Shown here: piece after piece, positions 42,401 to 52,329 of the stretch | Position numbering within the stretch: the stretch's first letter is position 1 | Layout of the letters: each line of letters opens with the position of its first letter | Origin: Enoplolaimus lenunculus | Taxonomy: Eukaryota > Nematoda > Enoplea > Enoplida > Thoracostomopsidae | DNA: 64,000 nt | Assembly (NCBI GenBank): GCA_030248215.1 | Contig: JASANG010003691.1 | Location: 309,501-373,500 of the forward strand | Direction of reading: 5' to 3' | Made by a program: the position numbers and the translations under genes | The notes under the pieces: model-generated | Told to the model about the DNA's origin: nothing | Seen by the model: only the letters and a program-made list of their open reading frames with translations | Databases searched by the model: none

Positions 42401-44095
42401 TTTTAAAACAACAATATCAAAACATCTTGGGATTCCGTTTGAAAAAGAATATTACTAGAATACAGGCGATAATGTGGGCGGCCCTCGAACGAAGATAGAC
42501 AAAGTAAGATTACCAAGTTCTTGCAAATTCAGATGTCAGATTCAATAACACGGTATTAGCCTGTATTAAATAGCAGCACTAAACCCGCTTACGTTTTTAT
42601 CTCTAGCGAATATCTCTGCGCCAGCTTCAAGCAGCATCCGTGTAATATCAATATGGCCTCCATAAGCGCCCCAGTGTACAGCACGACGACCCTGTTTATC
42701 GACAGTGTTAACCTGAGCTCCATTTGATATTAGTAAATGTACAATCTGAAAACAAAAAGTAAGTGCATTGCAATTTCTGAAATTGTTGTATCTTACACTA
42801 GCACGCTTGCCATATTAAACACAACAATAAGCACGCGCTTTAAGCGCTTGGCAAAGCAAAATTCGTTAAGTTCTACGGTACATAGCGCTTCGCATTCACA
42901 CTGAGCTAAACAAATTAGACACTTTTTGAAAAAGAAACTTAGCATTTTTCAATTTAGACAAAACCAACATACCTCACTAAACCCGTTAAATGCCGCATGA
43001 TGTAACGCGGTTCTACCCTGTCGATCTGACACGTTTAAATCACTGACAACGACCACTAACAGTTCTGCGGAACGAATAGCGTTATGTATTGCGCAGTAAT
43101 GCAACGGCGTTTGAAAGTTACGATCGCGTTCACTAACCGATGCTGAATGCGCAAGTAAAATTTCGACAACTTCCTGAAGTTTTCAAGCAGGTACGCTAAA
43201 AATTGCCCGATTTGTGTCTTACGTTATATAGCAGCATGCATTATTTATGTTAAAAACGTTCAAGTGGAATCTTGCCAACATACGTATTGTAAATTAGTAA
43301 TTTGAGCACTTTTTTGAGGTACAATACTTGTAATTTTGTTTGCTGGCGCATAGCTGTACGTTTGATTATGAAACTTCGATGGCTCTTGCTTTTGTGGCAA
43401 AAACAGATATAAATAAACCACGGTATTATAGTCGTTCATGACCGTTAGGTTTTATGCATCTTCGCTTCGCGTTTATAATATTATGTAATGTTACAATCCA
43501 AACTATTCTTTTAGCATCATGTATTAAAATTGGTCGACATTGGCAAAATGTCAGAATAAAAATCAGAATTGGTTCTGACATCTGTAAAAATATAAATATA
43601 GTTATTGCGGAGTCAGCATTAGACTATGTTTGTTATTGTTCACTAACAGAATTATCCCTGACACAAGCGCAGTGAAGGGGAGTTATCCATCTGAACAAGT
43701 CTTTCTTGTTAACTCGAGCACTCGCATACAGCAACTCTGATACAATCTCTCGATTTCCAACATAAGCTGCTGCATGTAGCGGACTGCATCCGTCCGAATC
43801 CTAAAACATACGTAAATAATTATTGAATGCCCTCAAACATCATAAAACAGACAAGTTTAATATGTACCGCGGTCACGCCAATACTTATATAATACAAGCA
43901 TGGTACCTAGAGTTCGGATTCGGCAAAATTCGCAATTAGCATTTGGATTTGACTATAACAAAGCCGGTTACAATTACTGAATCCAACTATGTTCGGCAAT
44001 ATATATGTTTACATTTTTAACCAATAAAAATTTGCAATAACATCTGATATGTATGACTCAACGTTTCTTGTTTTAGATAATAATAAAATAATAAT

Positions 44096-44131
<36 letters not shown>

Positions 44132-44139
44132 TAATAATA

Positions 44140-44185
<46 letters not shown>

Positions 44186-44514
44186 AGTAACAATAATATT
44201 TTGCAGGTTGAAAAGCAATGTTCTAATTTTATTAAAATGGTATTATACGAAACAAATTATTAACATATCGGAAACTTGCAAAATCCAAGCTTCGGATTCG
44301 GCAAACTAGCAATGGAGTCGGAATCTGTAAAATCGCGATTCCGGTGTCACGGTTTAATTCTACAAACGTTTAATTCTTCCCCCAGAAGAACTAAACTACG
44401 TATTTTAATTTTTCCGGTGGGAAGAATATATACCTGATAGTTAATTTCTTTTGCCGATAAATGTTGCTTCACTCCATTTAAATCATCGCAAAATATTGAT
44501 TTAACCAATGCCGG
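15999..44514 (-). CDS. ANKRD28/44/52: Ankyrin-repeat regulatory subunit of protein phosphatase 6 (ANKRD28/44/52 type), 27 exons found
   Basis: Exons 5'->3': 44434-44514, 43648-43800, 42973-43173, 42593-42745, 41234-41446, 40794-40880, 38150-38228, 36674-36788, 36286-36368, 35689-35761, 35268-35333, 34664-34804, 34405-34516, 33234-33323, 33026-33101, 32586-32708, 31901-32000, 31402-31519, 30762-30981, 29309-29396, 29065-29148, 20788-20936, 19233-19312, 18435-18517, 17536-17627, 16466-16597, 15999-16096. They total 3090 nt, one open frame of 1029 aa (human about 1053). Ankyrin repeats run almost throughout (SPLHAAAYVG, QTPLHYCAIHNA, RTALHHAAFNG, NTPLHIAALHAH, RTPLHYAAASDN, TPLHYACYFG). The tail SSDSEYY mirrors the human SDSE-aromatic end. 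The first coding exon (human MAFLKLRDQ) was not found; the first exon here begins PALVKSIFCDD. Family role: ankyrin scaffold binding SAPS/PP6R subunits and PP6 catalytic subunit. Large introns hold satellites, MITEs and a nested gene. The ortholog group is certain; which vertebrate paralog is meaningless here. Confidence 0.93.
18082..18405. mobile_element. hAT-like MITE carrying TTAGGC arrays, family T1
   Basis: Ends GGCCCATGTTACTTTAAGG and its complement CAAAGTAACACTGGCC. The TSD AAACTAGA is exact (18074-18081, 18406-18413). The interior is five 35-bp units (AACTCATTTTTGCAACGC then TTAGGC-type hexamers) at about 18166-18360. It sits in an intron of the ankyrin gene. Confidence 0.9.
18758..19171. 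mobile_element. hAT-like MITE, CAGGGTG family, ankyrin-gene intron
   Basis: CAGGGTGCAATCGGAATT at the left, TTTGCACCCTG at the right, and an exact TSD TCAACAAG (18750-18757, 19172-19179). CCGATTCCGATT repeats lie near both ends. It lies 61 bp downstream (minus sense) of exon 19233-19312. Confidence 0.9.
19589..20489. mobile_element. Harbinger-like element filled with a 25-bp minisatellite
   Basis: Ends GGGTTGCGCTGTACTT and AAGTATAGCGCAACCC are 16-bp inverted repeats with one mismatch. TTA flanks both sides, as expected for PIF/Harbinger. Nearly all of the interior is the tandem array described separately. It lies in the ankyrin-gene intron between exons 20788-20936 and 19233-19312. Confidence 0.8.
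19720..20430. repeat. 25-bp GC-rich minisatellite, about 27 units
   Basis: Unit GGCGCCGTACTGGTGGGTG followed by ACGGAC. Units differ almost only by GTAC versus GCAC, in an irregular order, plus one 6-bp slip near 20196. The array is about 70 percent GC in an AT-rich setting. Since 25 is not a multiple of 3 and the unit has no stop on the minus strand, all three minus frames stay open, giving false ORFs. Confidence 0.95.
20931..21187. repeat. Inverted duplication spanning an ankyrin-gene splice acceptor
   Basis: Arms 20931-21024 and 21097-21187 are about 90 percent identical inverted copies separated by about 72 bp. The first arm includes the last exon bases and the acceptor of exon 20788-20936 (TTTACTTTAG|GATTCC on the minus strand). 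The second arm carries the mirrored copy TTTACTTTAG|CATTCC on the plus strand. A short third piece of the arm repeats at about 21190-21230. Confidence 0.85.
21325..22460. repeat. Dimeric AT-rich satellite element, copy 1
   Basis: The motif ATGCAAATTA...TATTAGCTAACTA recurs at about 21400, 21553, 21728, 21883 and 22060, with alternating spacing of about 155 and 175 bp, so the unit is a dimer near 330 bp. The block opens CCAGTCGTAGTGGGACTACA and closes with a hairpin CTCCGAGCTTTGCTCGGAG and TTCGCTTCGCTCAA. Class unknown. Confidence 0.85.
22889..22965. mobile_element. Very short hAT-like MITE, GGCCCGTAGCC family
   Basis: Only 77 bp: CAGTCCCGTAGCCAGC to GGCTACGGGCCCG with the middle lost. TSD is CTTCGTCA/CTTCGCCA (22881-22888, 22966-22973). 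Confidence 0.85.
24900..27834 (+). CDS. Four-TM protein with C-terminal PPxY motifs, LAPTM4-like; nested in the ankyrin gene
   Basis: Exons are 24900-25104, 26089-26252 and 26989-27834, giving 404 aa. The joins are phase 1 (donor GTATAC) and phase 0 (CAG|GTAAAT). Hydrophobic segments lie near residues 30-52, 62-82, 89-117 and 169-203. The layout Cys-rich N-terminus, TM1, loop, TM2, basic YGITKRRTIF turn, TM3, TM4 and long cytosolic tail resembles LAPTM4 and related tetraspan (DUF4728-like) proteins. The tail, about 200 aa and Ser/Pro/Arg-rich, has two PY motifs, PPAY (334-337) and PPSY (373-376), typical docking sites for WW domains of NEDD4-type ubiquitin ligases that sort LAPTM proteins to lysosomes. 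The last 23 residues, after TNFTG, are translated from an inserted MITE. The gene lies entirely inside one intron of the minus-strand ankyrin gene. Intron 1 has a 22-bp tandem repeat and intron 2 a hAT-like MITE. The fold call is good; the precise family is less sure. Confidence 0.75.
25278..25466. repeat. 22-bp tandem repeat in LAPTM4-like intron 1
   Basis: About nine units of GAAATGAAAAATAGAATTTT with units alternating between GGAAATG and GAAAATG starts, so the higher-order unit is probably 44 bp. Confidence 0.9.
26574..26906. mobile_element. hAT-like MITE, CAGGGTG family, LAPTM4-like intron 2
   Basis: CAGAGTGCAACCGGAATT to CCGGTTACACCCTG, with TSD CATATAAG/CTTATAAG (26566-26573, 26907-26914). 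ACCGGAACCGGAA blocks lie at both ends. It ends 82 bp before the third exon. Confidence 0.9.
27762..28008. mobile_element. hAT-like MITE inserted at the end of a coding region
   Basis: CAGGGTGCGCCCGGATA to ATCGCACCCTG(C), with an exact TSD TTTACTGG (27754-27761, 28009-28016). Its first 73 bases are translated as the C-terminus of the LAPTM4-like protein; the rest would be 3'UTR. Confidence 0.93.
29550..30440. repeat. Dimeric AT-rich satellite element, copy 2
   Basis: Same opening (CCAGTCGTAGTGGAGCTACA), the same TATTAGCTAACTATTC core in fewer and more diverged units, and the same closing segment (CACCTTTCGACCC-like, CGCTTCGCGAAAGTCC). Same orientation as the copy at 21325 and also in an ankyrin-gene intron. 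Confidence 0.8.
36265..36290 (-). promoter_or_regulatory. Tandem duplicated splice donors
   Basis: On the minus strand the exon 36286-36368 ends GATAATG|GTAAG and 16 bases later the same GATAATG|GTAAG occurs again. The first donor gives phase 1, which the next exon needs; the second would add 16 nt and shift the frame. Confidence 0.75.
36403..36652. repeat. GAC/CAA/CAC microsatellites flanking a GC-rich block
   Basis: Runs of GAC, CAA, CAC and CAA triplets occupy 36403-36496 and CAA again 36636-36652. Between them about 140 bp of GC-rich sequence has no repeats and no exon. The layout suggests a retroposed segment with a CAA tail, but this is unproven. Confidence 0.7.
37615..38025. mobile_element. 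hAT-like MITE, GCCGAT family, in ankyrin-gene intron
   Basis: Ends TAGGGATGTA and ...TGCCGATTAATCGGCACATTCCTA-type are inverted copies. TSD is CATAATAC/CATAATAT (37607-37614, 38026-38033), 7 of 8 bases equal. This is the best-defined member of the family. Confidence 0.9.
38290..38370 (-). repeat. Degenerate tRNA-like sequence (SINE remnant)
   Basis: The minus strand has a box-B-like GAGTTCGAACGCC and an A-box remnant AAAGGTAGAGCAG, but anticodon and T stems do not pair. Read as an old SINE head rather than a tRNA gene. Confidence 0.45.
39428..39684 (-). repeat. tRNA-derived SINE-like unit, copy 1
   Basis: Holds a 77-bp tRNA-like segment (39480-39556) with a perfect 7-bp acceptor pair GCGGGCT/AGCCCGC, A box TGGCGCAGTGG and B box AGTTCGATCCC, but the anticodon and T stems do not pair. 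A non-tRNA part with GTCGACAAATATAGTCGAC follows. Confidence 0.75.
39794..40042 (-). repeat. tRNA-derived SINE-like unit, copy 2
   Basis: Direct repeat of the copy at 39428, over 95 percent identical by eye, with tRNA-like segment 39843-39919. About 110 bp separate the two copies. Confidence 0.75.
42040..42160. repeat. Dispersed repeat, copy 1 (inverse copy near 49900-50030)
   Basis: Shares a TATCCCCAT...GAGGCCCC...GGTTGAAATAAAATCCGC...GCGTCTGGCTTATCGCTC order with the reverse strand of about 49900-50030. Ends and class not determined. Confidence 0.55.
44077..44182. repeat. TAA/ATT trinucleotide microsatellite
   Basis: About 105 bases of nearly pure TAA with a few single-base slips, in the ankyrin-gene intron between its first two placed exons. 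It creates poly-Ile/Asn frames on both strands that are not genes. Confidence 0.95.
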
Positions 44515-47231
44515 CTAAAGAAGTATCAATTAATACAATAATAAGATCTTTGTACGTATATGAACACAAGAGTTTTGCTCTGATGTAAAATAAATATTTT
44601 TTGAAACATCATAAGCGACTCTCTTAGGTAAAAATCGAAGAAAATTTTCTCCTCAAAATATTAAAATGGATCATTCGAACCGCCTCAACGAGATAACTGT
44701 GTGTGCAGTTTTCATGCGAATATGGATAGACAGATATCGATTAAAAGAGACCTCGAGGTGTTTAAACGCAGTTGATTGGTTACAGTCTCGTTATCATTAT
44801 AACCCATAACAAATTACTCTTCAAAAACTTCATTTTCACACAAATGGTTTTCAGGCTTTTTAATGCGATGCTGGTCTGGCACCGCCCCCACGCACTTCAT
44901 TGAGTGGTTTAATGCCACCTCCCTCCGAAACGCCGACTACGTAAATATTCGTGATTTAATCATTGGTTCCAAATGTCAATATCTGGCTTCATTCATACGT
45001 ACCTCTGCTAAATCCGGCAACGAAACAAACAGGGGATTCAGTGCGATATTTCTCGGCCCTCGATTGCTCCCAAACACATACGTACAACGATATTAAGCCG
45101 AAAACTACAGATCACGTTATATACAATATGCAAAACAAACCCATAAACAAAAGTTATATACCTCATCGCAAATAGAACGAAGTACCATTGAATAAAGATA
45201 CGATTGCGAACCGATCTTGTGTTTGTCTGCAACTTGTTTAGGTAATCACTATATACATGAATAAAACGATTGGCCAGTGTGCGTACATTTATACCAATAT
45301 AGTTTTTTTATTAGTGACAAAAATGTGCAACAGCGTATATAATATTGGGCACTCCTTCCTACGTTATTGAGTCAAACATTAATAAAAATGGAAAAAAATC
45401 GGTTTTTGCAAAAATTGTGGTGTTTTCATGTTTACCTCAGTGCGGTGGATATGAAAACAACACTTTCCAAACTTTTCCGAGGAAAAAATTCTTTGATGTT
45501 TTTCATTTTTAAGAGTCCTCTTATAATTGAAAAAAAATTCAAAAACACAGCCAAATGACATACCGTTCGACGTGGTTTGACGAGAGAAATACAATGGTGA
45601 AATTTATCACGATTAACTAACTCACCCTATGAAAAAATACCGTCACAAAAATTGCCCATAATTCGTCATAGATATCCCGTATAGTCAAGTAATCAATGTT
45701 TTATTTCAAGCCTTTTAGGGAAATGGTGCTCCCGAGCTCGCTTCCTGAAACCCCACTTTTCTAAAAAGCAACATGTGGCTGCCGCCCTCCAAAACTCCTC
45801 GCACTAAGCAACAAAGTGAATTTTGTACGAAAATGCTAGTTTATCATCCGTCACATCGTTCTGAGCACGAAAATATCAAATGTTTTGAAAGACCCTCATG
45901 CTTCTTTTCTATTTTTACTTTTTAACCCTATAACAAACGAGAGCCAAAAATGGTACATAGGGAAAACAGCCACTAAACATAGGCACAAAGAAGTATAAGA
46001 ATTGAAACGACATATCCATAAGATAATTGTGAAGACCCGAAAAAGACACCTACAAACCTTCCAATTAAAAATGGACTCATGGCTTCAGAGCAGAAAAGCA
46101 ATACATTAGGCACCCGATATAATTGAGTTAAAGTGTTGTTATATAGTATAACTGTAAAGTTTAATATACGTATTGCCATTCTAATATTGATATCGGTAGT
46201 TTGCCATTTTGTAGTAACGGTGCAGCTTCTTCCGCATAAACTTTACCCCACATCCTAGCTACGTAAATACCTTGAAGAAGGATATTGCTGACAGCAACCC
46301 AATATTCATTCATTTAATTTATCCTATATCGAATGATATTGCAGACAGCAAGCCAACATTTATTCATACAATACTTTCCTATAGCATTTTGCTTCTGCTA
46401 TGCTATTATATGTTCGTTATTCGATCTTTTCAAGCAAATGTCTGATATTAGTGAGACAATTTTTAAAGCGTTGGTACATCGGTTTGGGCGTCCGGTAGTT
46501 TGTGAAGAGTCAAAGCCCAACTTGAACGTTTTTGCACCAGGCGAAAAAATCCTGGATAAATTATCCTATAGTAGAAGAATACAACTTTCTACTGGATCAA
46601 CCGGAAACAGATGTCAGCCCAGTACATTGAAAATGCACTGCGATGTCCGAGGTTTGATCCCGGCAGCCATATCTTTTGGAGAAATTATTCAGGGGAGAAA
46701 ATAATGTATATTCGCAGAAATTTGGAGAAGGGGTCGTCCCGGCCGTGCAGTTCTGACACCTACTATCGTATTTTAGAATATCTGTTATACTATATATACT
46801 TTGATTCTAAATGTAAGGTTTAAAAGTTAGACGACTTCCAATTTCCAAATGTAAATAGGTTAAATCTGCTTGAGTCACATTCAAAACTCGTGATACTGGA
46901 AAACCCATGTTGGAACAAAACTAAGTGTTGTTAAATCTAGATCCGGCCGGATATTCACTACCCTATTCTACCTCTGGTAGTTTTCGGTACGTATCCCATT
47001 GGCACCTCGTTTTACAGCAGTACGTAAGCACCTGCAGATTTACACTTTCTTGAGCCCAACGTTACCTGGTATATTTCACTAAAAATCGGTACAAGTTTTG
47101 TCCGGATAAATCTGGAATCAGATTTCACTTGATTGGAGTCGGTAAAATTGGGCACATAAGTTTGACCTCCCGGTATGTTTCATTTGTTTAAAACTGCAAT
47201 AATTAGTGTATGTCAAAACTGTTTCCTAGTG
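44515..47231. other. Upstream of the ankyrin gene, no exon placed
   Basis: The missing first ankyrin-gene exon should lie here on the minus strand, but it would be about nine codons and I could not pick it. A T-loop-like GGTTTGATCCC occurs near 46650 (plus), without a matching A box. Otherwise nothing recognisable. Confidence 0.4.
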
Positions 47232-47491
47232 CACTGTAAATTCCGATGAGTTAATTATTCAATTCACATGGAAAGTTAGTTATTTTAAACAGAAAACTTT
47301 AACTCACTATCAGTTGAGTTTAATCTTACTCCGACTTGAGTTGGCCATCAGGGTGAGTTGATCTATTAAAACTCAGATTCTGTTGAATACACTCACAATT
47401 TTGAGTTCTGATAGTCCTAACTCAGACTGAGCGATTCAATTCATTCATAATTAAAATCAACTCACTGGAATTTACATTTTGAGTTTCAGTG
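47232..47491. mobile_element. Foldback MITE, CACTG-end family 2
   Basis: It opens CACTGTAAATTCC and is built of GAGTTGATTAATCAACTC-like palindromic blocks with a mirrored second half ending ...GGAATTTACA...CAGTG. The right end carries about 10 extra bases before CAGTG. Confidence 0.75.
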
Positions 47492-47511
47492 TTGTGCAGT
47501 TCACAGTTACT

Positions 47512-47819
47512 TTTAGTGACCCGAATAAAACGGGGTAATAAGAGGGAAGGTCCCAATCAAAGGAGTCCGTATCCCTATTAAGATTCCGTAAGCTGATAGA
47601 GTCTCTAAACCCTAATTAGAGTCAGTAAATGTCAATTGTCCCTAAGTCCAGCCCAAAAGAGAATGACGTATAAGAGATCGATGTTTGTTCCGTCTAACAT
47701 AAGGCGGCGGAGGGCCGAATAAAAATAAATAACAGTCCGTAACCGAATAACAGGTGGTCAGTGTATCCTCTGGAGAGGCCAAATAAATACCAGTCCCCAC
47801 CTTCTTCGGATCACTACAG
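47512..47819. mobile_element. MITE, AGTGACCCGAATAA family
   Basis: Begins TTAGTGACCCGAATAA and ends TTCGGATCACTACAG, its complement with changes. Related to 61657-62086. Superfamily not determined. Confidence 0.65.
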
Positions 47820-48429
47820 TAACTTTGGAATGCATTAAAGAACGCCACAAGCTTGAATAAATTGTTACCAAGCCAAACCACGAAGAATATTATTCACCTC
47901 GGAAAGGGGAACACAAGCTTTATAAACCCAGATGGACGAATATTTCCAAATCGCTTTTTCTGAATTATTTTGCTTGTTTCTTAGTGACTTTCCAATATAA
48001 AAAATAAATGTGAAAATTTTCGCTTTGCAAATCCTTCTTGTTTTATGTTAAAGTTCCTCTGAAAACATTAACGTAAACGCGTAACACAACGCTTCATTGT
48101 TGTTTTATTAGCTCAAAAATATTCTATCAGCTCGCGATAACTTTGCATAAGAGTTGTTACATTAAAGTTGAACTGAACGAATCGCTGTGACCTCGGAAAT
48201 ACAAAATATTCCACAATAAAAAAACAAAATCCACATTGAAATTTTATTCAGCTTTGAAGTTTATAAACGTCACCGCGTCAAATTGATGAACGCTCCAACC
48301 ATACTTACTTTAATACTAAAAGATTGCTTTAAAAATTTCGATTTGGCAATGCGACACGCTCGAGTGATTCATTCAAAGCTGAAATCCATTTTTAAATTGA
48401 AGTTTTACAGAATTTTAAAATCAAGAGTA

Positions 48430-48636
48430 CAGTGCAGAAAATGATGCCTCAAACCCTCTCCGAAATAGGCTCTAAGAGACTACACAAATTGAGTCAAATT
48501 CGACTCCGCCAGAGTCAAACGTGCGACTCGGTGAATCCGAATTCTACTCTGGCGGAGTTGAATTTGACTCAGTTTGTGTACTCCGGTAGAGCCTATTTCG
48601 GAGACAGTCAATTTGACTCACCATTGTTTTGCAGTG
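48430..48636. mobile_element. Foldback MITE, CACTG-end family 1
   Basis: A full palindromic copy with TA on both sides (48428-48429 and 48637-48638). The first base pair of the TIR differs between ends (CAGTG and CAGTG orientation mixed), otherwise it matches the copy at window start. Confidence 0.85.
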
Positions 48637-48986
48637 TACTACTCAACTGGTTTTTGTTTAAAATTTAATTTTTAGTTTTTCGTATATAGTTGACAACTGA
48701 AAAGCCAAACAATTTGTCAAAGCAGCTATACATTTTTTGCGTAACTTTATGCTACGCATTTTCCTAAGGCAAACACGTTGCCTAAATCCAAGCGGCAAAG
48801 CTAAGTTTGAACTAAACCTAAGCAGTAAACTTAGCCCGAACATTGAACTTTGCTTTGTAGCAGCTGGTGTAAAATACCGATTCCTATAACCAGTAACATG
48901 GGTCAAACATTTACAATTTTTGATCAATGTACATAGCTCAATGAAAACTCTGTAGCCAGGAGTGCAGTCAGTCACTTTTATTTCTA

Positions 48987-49106
48987 CACTGCAAAAAATG
49001 ATAAGTCAAAGTGACTCTCTCCGAAATATACTTTTTGGAACTACACAAATTGAGCCAAAATTCGACTCTACCAGAGTCACATTCGACTCACTGAGTCGCA
49101 CTAAAA
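48987..49106. mobile_element. Half copy of foldback MITE family 1
   Basis: It begins TA|CACTGCAAAAAATG and follows the family up to the central CTGAGTCGCAC, then stops; the second arm is absent. It no longer has the potential to form the hairpin. Confidence 0.8.
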
Positions 49107-50739
49107 AGTGGAAACTTCACGCGCGAAAGTTCGTCTGTGGTTTTGTAAGAAATACTGGAAACGTAGGCAATGCTTGTGAAGCGGAAAAAGTGGAAAAGTT
49201 AAACGTAGGTATAGGTTTTATATTTCTGGCAGGAAAACGTGCATTTATGTTTACTTGGTAGAAGAATCGGGATGTATTCGTAATGAGAAAAGTGGAAAAC
49301 TTAACCGAATATGTTTTCTTTCGGTTTGGTAAGTAAGTGAAACTAGCTAAAAGTCATGCAAATTCAAGCGACTGTAAGCAGGATAGAGGGCTGCCCCCCA
49401 ATGGTGCCAAAGCAGACTGGGGTGGACCGTACAAACTCCGGATTGACGCCCCGGCGTAACAAAATTAATCGATGTTTGATCTGAGATTGTCCAAGCTCTC
49501 ACGCTCATGTTTGACAGCTGCGAGCAAAAATGGATCTAGAAAGTCAATCCATTTTTAAAATGAATCAAACTTCTCGCCCAGCGCGAAATGTTATTGCTAT
49601 TTTTTCTAAAGTAGCTAAAACAGCTCATATTTTAGGTAAAACCTTTTACAATCTTTATATGCTCCAACCAGGAAAGGCATCACACGGCACACCTCAGTCA
49701 AAACTTACTTTATTACCGTCCTTGACTATTTCTTTTCATGAGAGCTATATTATCTTAAGTGAAATTGTAAACCTGCGAGTGTAGCGAGCGAAAAAAATTG
49801 TTGGCATTTAGCAACCTAGTGGCGATTTCAAATCCCGTGTACTGTCTAAAGCCATTTAAAAATGATCGAAAGGTAGAATATTAAGTGCCAAATCTCGTGA
49901 GCGAAAAGCCTGACGTATTTCAAAACTTCAGCGGTTTTTGTTTGAACCGGTTAAAGTGGGGGCCGGGCCTTTTAGGTGTGGAGGCCCCCAGATGGATGTA
50001 TGGGGGATAGCTGTTTGTGCTCTGCCCCAAGCTTCTAACACAAACTCTCATGCTAGAACGTAAAAACACTTCATACCTTCGATCTTCCGACTAAATGAAT
50101 AACTGAGTTTGTAATTTTTTACTTTTCCCGTTTTTCAAACAAAACCTGCACGTCAGAAGTTTTCTAACGGGAAAAATTGGGTTTTGAATTTTTCAATTTT
50201 TCATTTTTCACAACCAACCTACACTTCAAATTTTATTCACCAAATCGAGAAAAACCTAAGCGTTTAAATTTTCCAGTTTTCTCATTTTTCAAGCCAAAAA
50301 TATGCTTGTTTATTTACTCTACCAAACCGTTGAAAATATAGCCGTCAAACATGAGTGTCTGTGCTGCACTCTTGGCCACAGTTTATCAACTTTGGATAAT
50401 TGTGAATACCCTGTTCTATACATCGAGATCAAATGTTGAACATATATTGTGGAAAACGGTTGCATGGCTCAACCTCAACGCATTTTCGACGTTTTTTTAC
50501 GAATAACCAAGACATAACGTAAGGTCTACTACCTCTGAAAATAGTTCCATTTACTAAATTTAACCACTGTGCAATCTATAAGTTTTTCAGTCTTTTTTTC
50601 AGCAGATGTTTCGGCCACTAGTAACATTTTTCAACAAACACCAAATAAACGGCAGTTTTTGATATTAAAACTTTACGATTTATAAATAAATTTGTGTTTC
50701 GTATAATCAAAACATGCAAATATTAGCAGTTATAGTATA
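49107..50739. other. Intergenic, no gene seen
   Basis: Apart from the dispersed repeat at 49900-50030, nothing recognisable. Short ORFs here lack splice context or familiar motifs. Confidence 0.4.
49900..50030. repeat. Dispersed repeat, copy 2 (inverse of 42040-42160)
   Basis: On the minus strand it reads in the same order as the copy at 42040-42160. It lies in otherwise featureless intergenic DNA. Confidence 0.55.
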
Positions 50740-50992
50740 CACTGTAAATTTCAGTGAGTTGATTTTAATTCAGAATGAGTTGAATCACTCAGTCTGACTT
50801 TAGGACTATCAGAACTCAGAATTTTAAGCTGATTCAATTCATGCTGAGTTAATTAATCAACTCACACAGAGGCAACTCAACTCAGATTGAGAATCCACTC
50901 AACTCAGAGCGAACTAATGTTTACTGATATTTATTCAGAAATAACCAACTCGCTAGCTGAATTGGTGAACCAACTCATTGAAATTTACAGTG
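50740..50992. mobile_element. Foldback MITE, CACTG-end family 2
   Basis: A clean copy: CACTGTAAATTTCAGTGAG at the left, mirrored to ...GAAATTTACAGTG at the right, with TA on both sides (50738-50739, 50993-50994). The internal sequence is repeated AACTCA/TGAGTT palindromes. Confidence 0.85.
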
Positions 50993-51054
50993 TAGTTGGT
51001 CTGTATCGAATTAGCAAACATTTATTTGGACGGCTATCTATACTAAGCGTTAAT

Positions 51055-51131
51055 ATGGCGACCGAAAGAAAAGCAAACATTCGTAAATTAGAATGTCTTA
51101 TCTACATTCTATTGGTAGGTTTTGTTGCATT
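51055..51131 (+). other. Possible signal-peptide exon of the ZP gene (tentative)
   Basis: An ATG opens 25 codons with a basic n-region (ERKANIRK) and a hydrophobic run (CLIYILLVGFVA), followed by a GTAAGC donor. That donor leaves phase 2, while the first placed ZP exon needs phase 1, so a direct join fails. A weaker donor inside (GTAG|GTTTTG) would give the right phase but trim the peptide. It is offered only as the best local candidate for the missing 5' exon. Confidence 0.2.
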
Positions 51132-51164
51132 GTAAGCTCAGCGAACCACACGGAGTATGCGACC

Positions 51165-51310
51165 TTTACCCATGCCAGCATAAATATTTTCTGCTACCAA
51201 ACTAATATCAAACAGGATTCGAACTAAACGGCTTTCGGCTGGAATACGTTTACTGTTACTGCTCAGCTATAAAGAGCTTATATGCCCAATCTGAAAGAGT
51301 GTTTGACTTA
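51165..51310 (-). repeat. Relic of the tRNA-like piggyBac-type MITE
   Basis: On the minus strand, TAGCTGAGCAG and AGTTCGAATCC stand in A-box and B-box positions (51213-51277), next to CATAAATATTTTCT, which also flanks the tRNA-like part in the 52067 and 57368 copies. Confidence 0.55.
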
Positions 51311-51396
51311 ATTCAGCCACTTTCAATTTGTTGATAAATAAAGAGAACAGTACGTTTTTATGATTTTGCATTTGTCAGCTATAGCTTCAAATTAAG

Positions 51397-51556
51397 AGCC
51401 CATGTAAAGATCAGAGGCGGAACGTTTTTATGTGGGACTAGAAAAGAGTAAGCTTAAGCATTAGACTAATTTTTTTGATTGGCTTACGCTAAGGCTTAGG
51501 CTTAGGCTTAGAAATATGCTTATAATACTGCTCCGCCGCTGTTCTTTACATTGGCC
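51397..51556. mobile_element. hAT-like MITE carrying TTAGGC hexamers, family T2
   Basis: (A/G)GCCCATGTAAAGATCAG to CTGTTCTTTACATTGGCC, with TSD AAATTAAG/AAATCAAG (51389-51396, 51557-51564). The interior has CTTAGGCTTAGGCTTAG. Confidence 0.88.
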
Positions 51557-52066
51557 AAATCAAGTAATTGCGGCTTGAACCAAATTCAAACAATGCAACA
51601 ATTACAATGTAAATTGCATTAACATTGTGCTTATTTATTTTAGGTTAACTGCAATATTCAACCGTCTTTAATGCTTAACGTACGTAATTCAATAATTGGT
51701 AGGTTTTAGGTCTGGATTGGTTCGTGATAACGACAACACAGCAGAATAACGGGGTCTTTTCCGTTACGCTCCCTGCCCGCGTTTGCCAAAAAATGGTTTG
51801 ATTATTAAACTATTTTACTGGGTAACATGGGTTACGGAGGTAACAGAAAAAACCCGAATTATACTAGCAGAGATTACAATTTACTGGGCACAAATCTTCT
51901 TGTACAAAATATAAAATGTTTAATATTTGTTTAATGAACATTGAAAATAACGGAAACGGAGCCGAAAACGGATCAAAAATAAAATAGCGGAAATGTTAAC
52001 TTATCAGAAAATTAGATATTAAATTTAACAAAAATCGTTCGTACTTTTCTGTCATATCGATTTTAA

Positions 52067-52329
52067 CCTTTTCTCACATGAATATTTTCTATTTCCCCTG
52101 AGACCTACTTTTATGCTAGGATTCGAACTCCAGTGACTGGACTGGGAGGCGTATACCATCACAACTCAGCTTCAGGACCTTGACGCTCGAGCCCGAGGGG
52201 ACTCTCACGTCTTGTGGTGATTTAGTACAATGTATACGTGTTGCAATTGTTAAACACGATGCGATATATACTGTTTAACGTATATACACTGCGCTGAGTT
52301 GTCTAAAGGCAACTCAATGTGAGAAGGGG
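52067..52329. mobile_element. piggyBac-like MITE with internal tRNA-like segment
   Basis: TTAA on both sides (52063-52066, 52330-52333) and ends CCTTTTCTCACAT / ATGTGAGAAGGGG. Inside, on the minus strand, lies a tRNA-like stretch with B box AGTTCGAATCC. It is the inverse orientation of 57368. Confidence 0.85.

Noticed and set aside
44009-44309. Poly-isoleucine/asparagine ORFs on both strands
   Set aside because: Products of the TAA microsatellite.
46333-46823. Two overlapping plus-strand ORFs of 123 and 70 aa
   Set aside because: No family resemblance, no supporting splice sites, and a tRNA-like B box inside suggests repeat origin.
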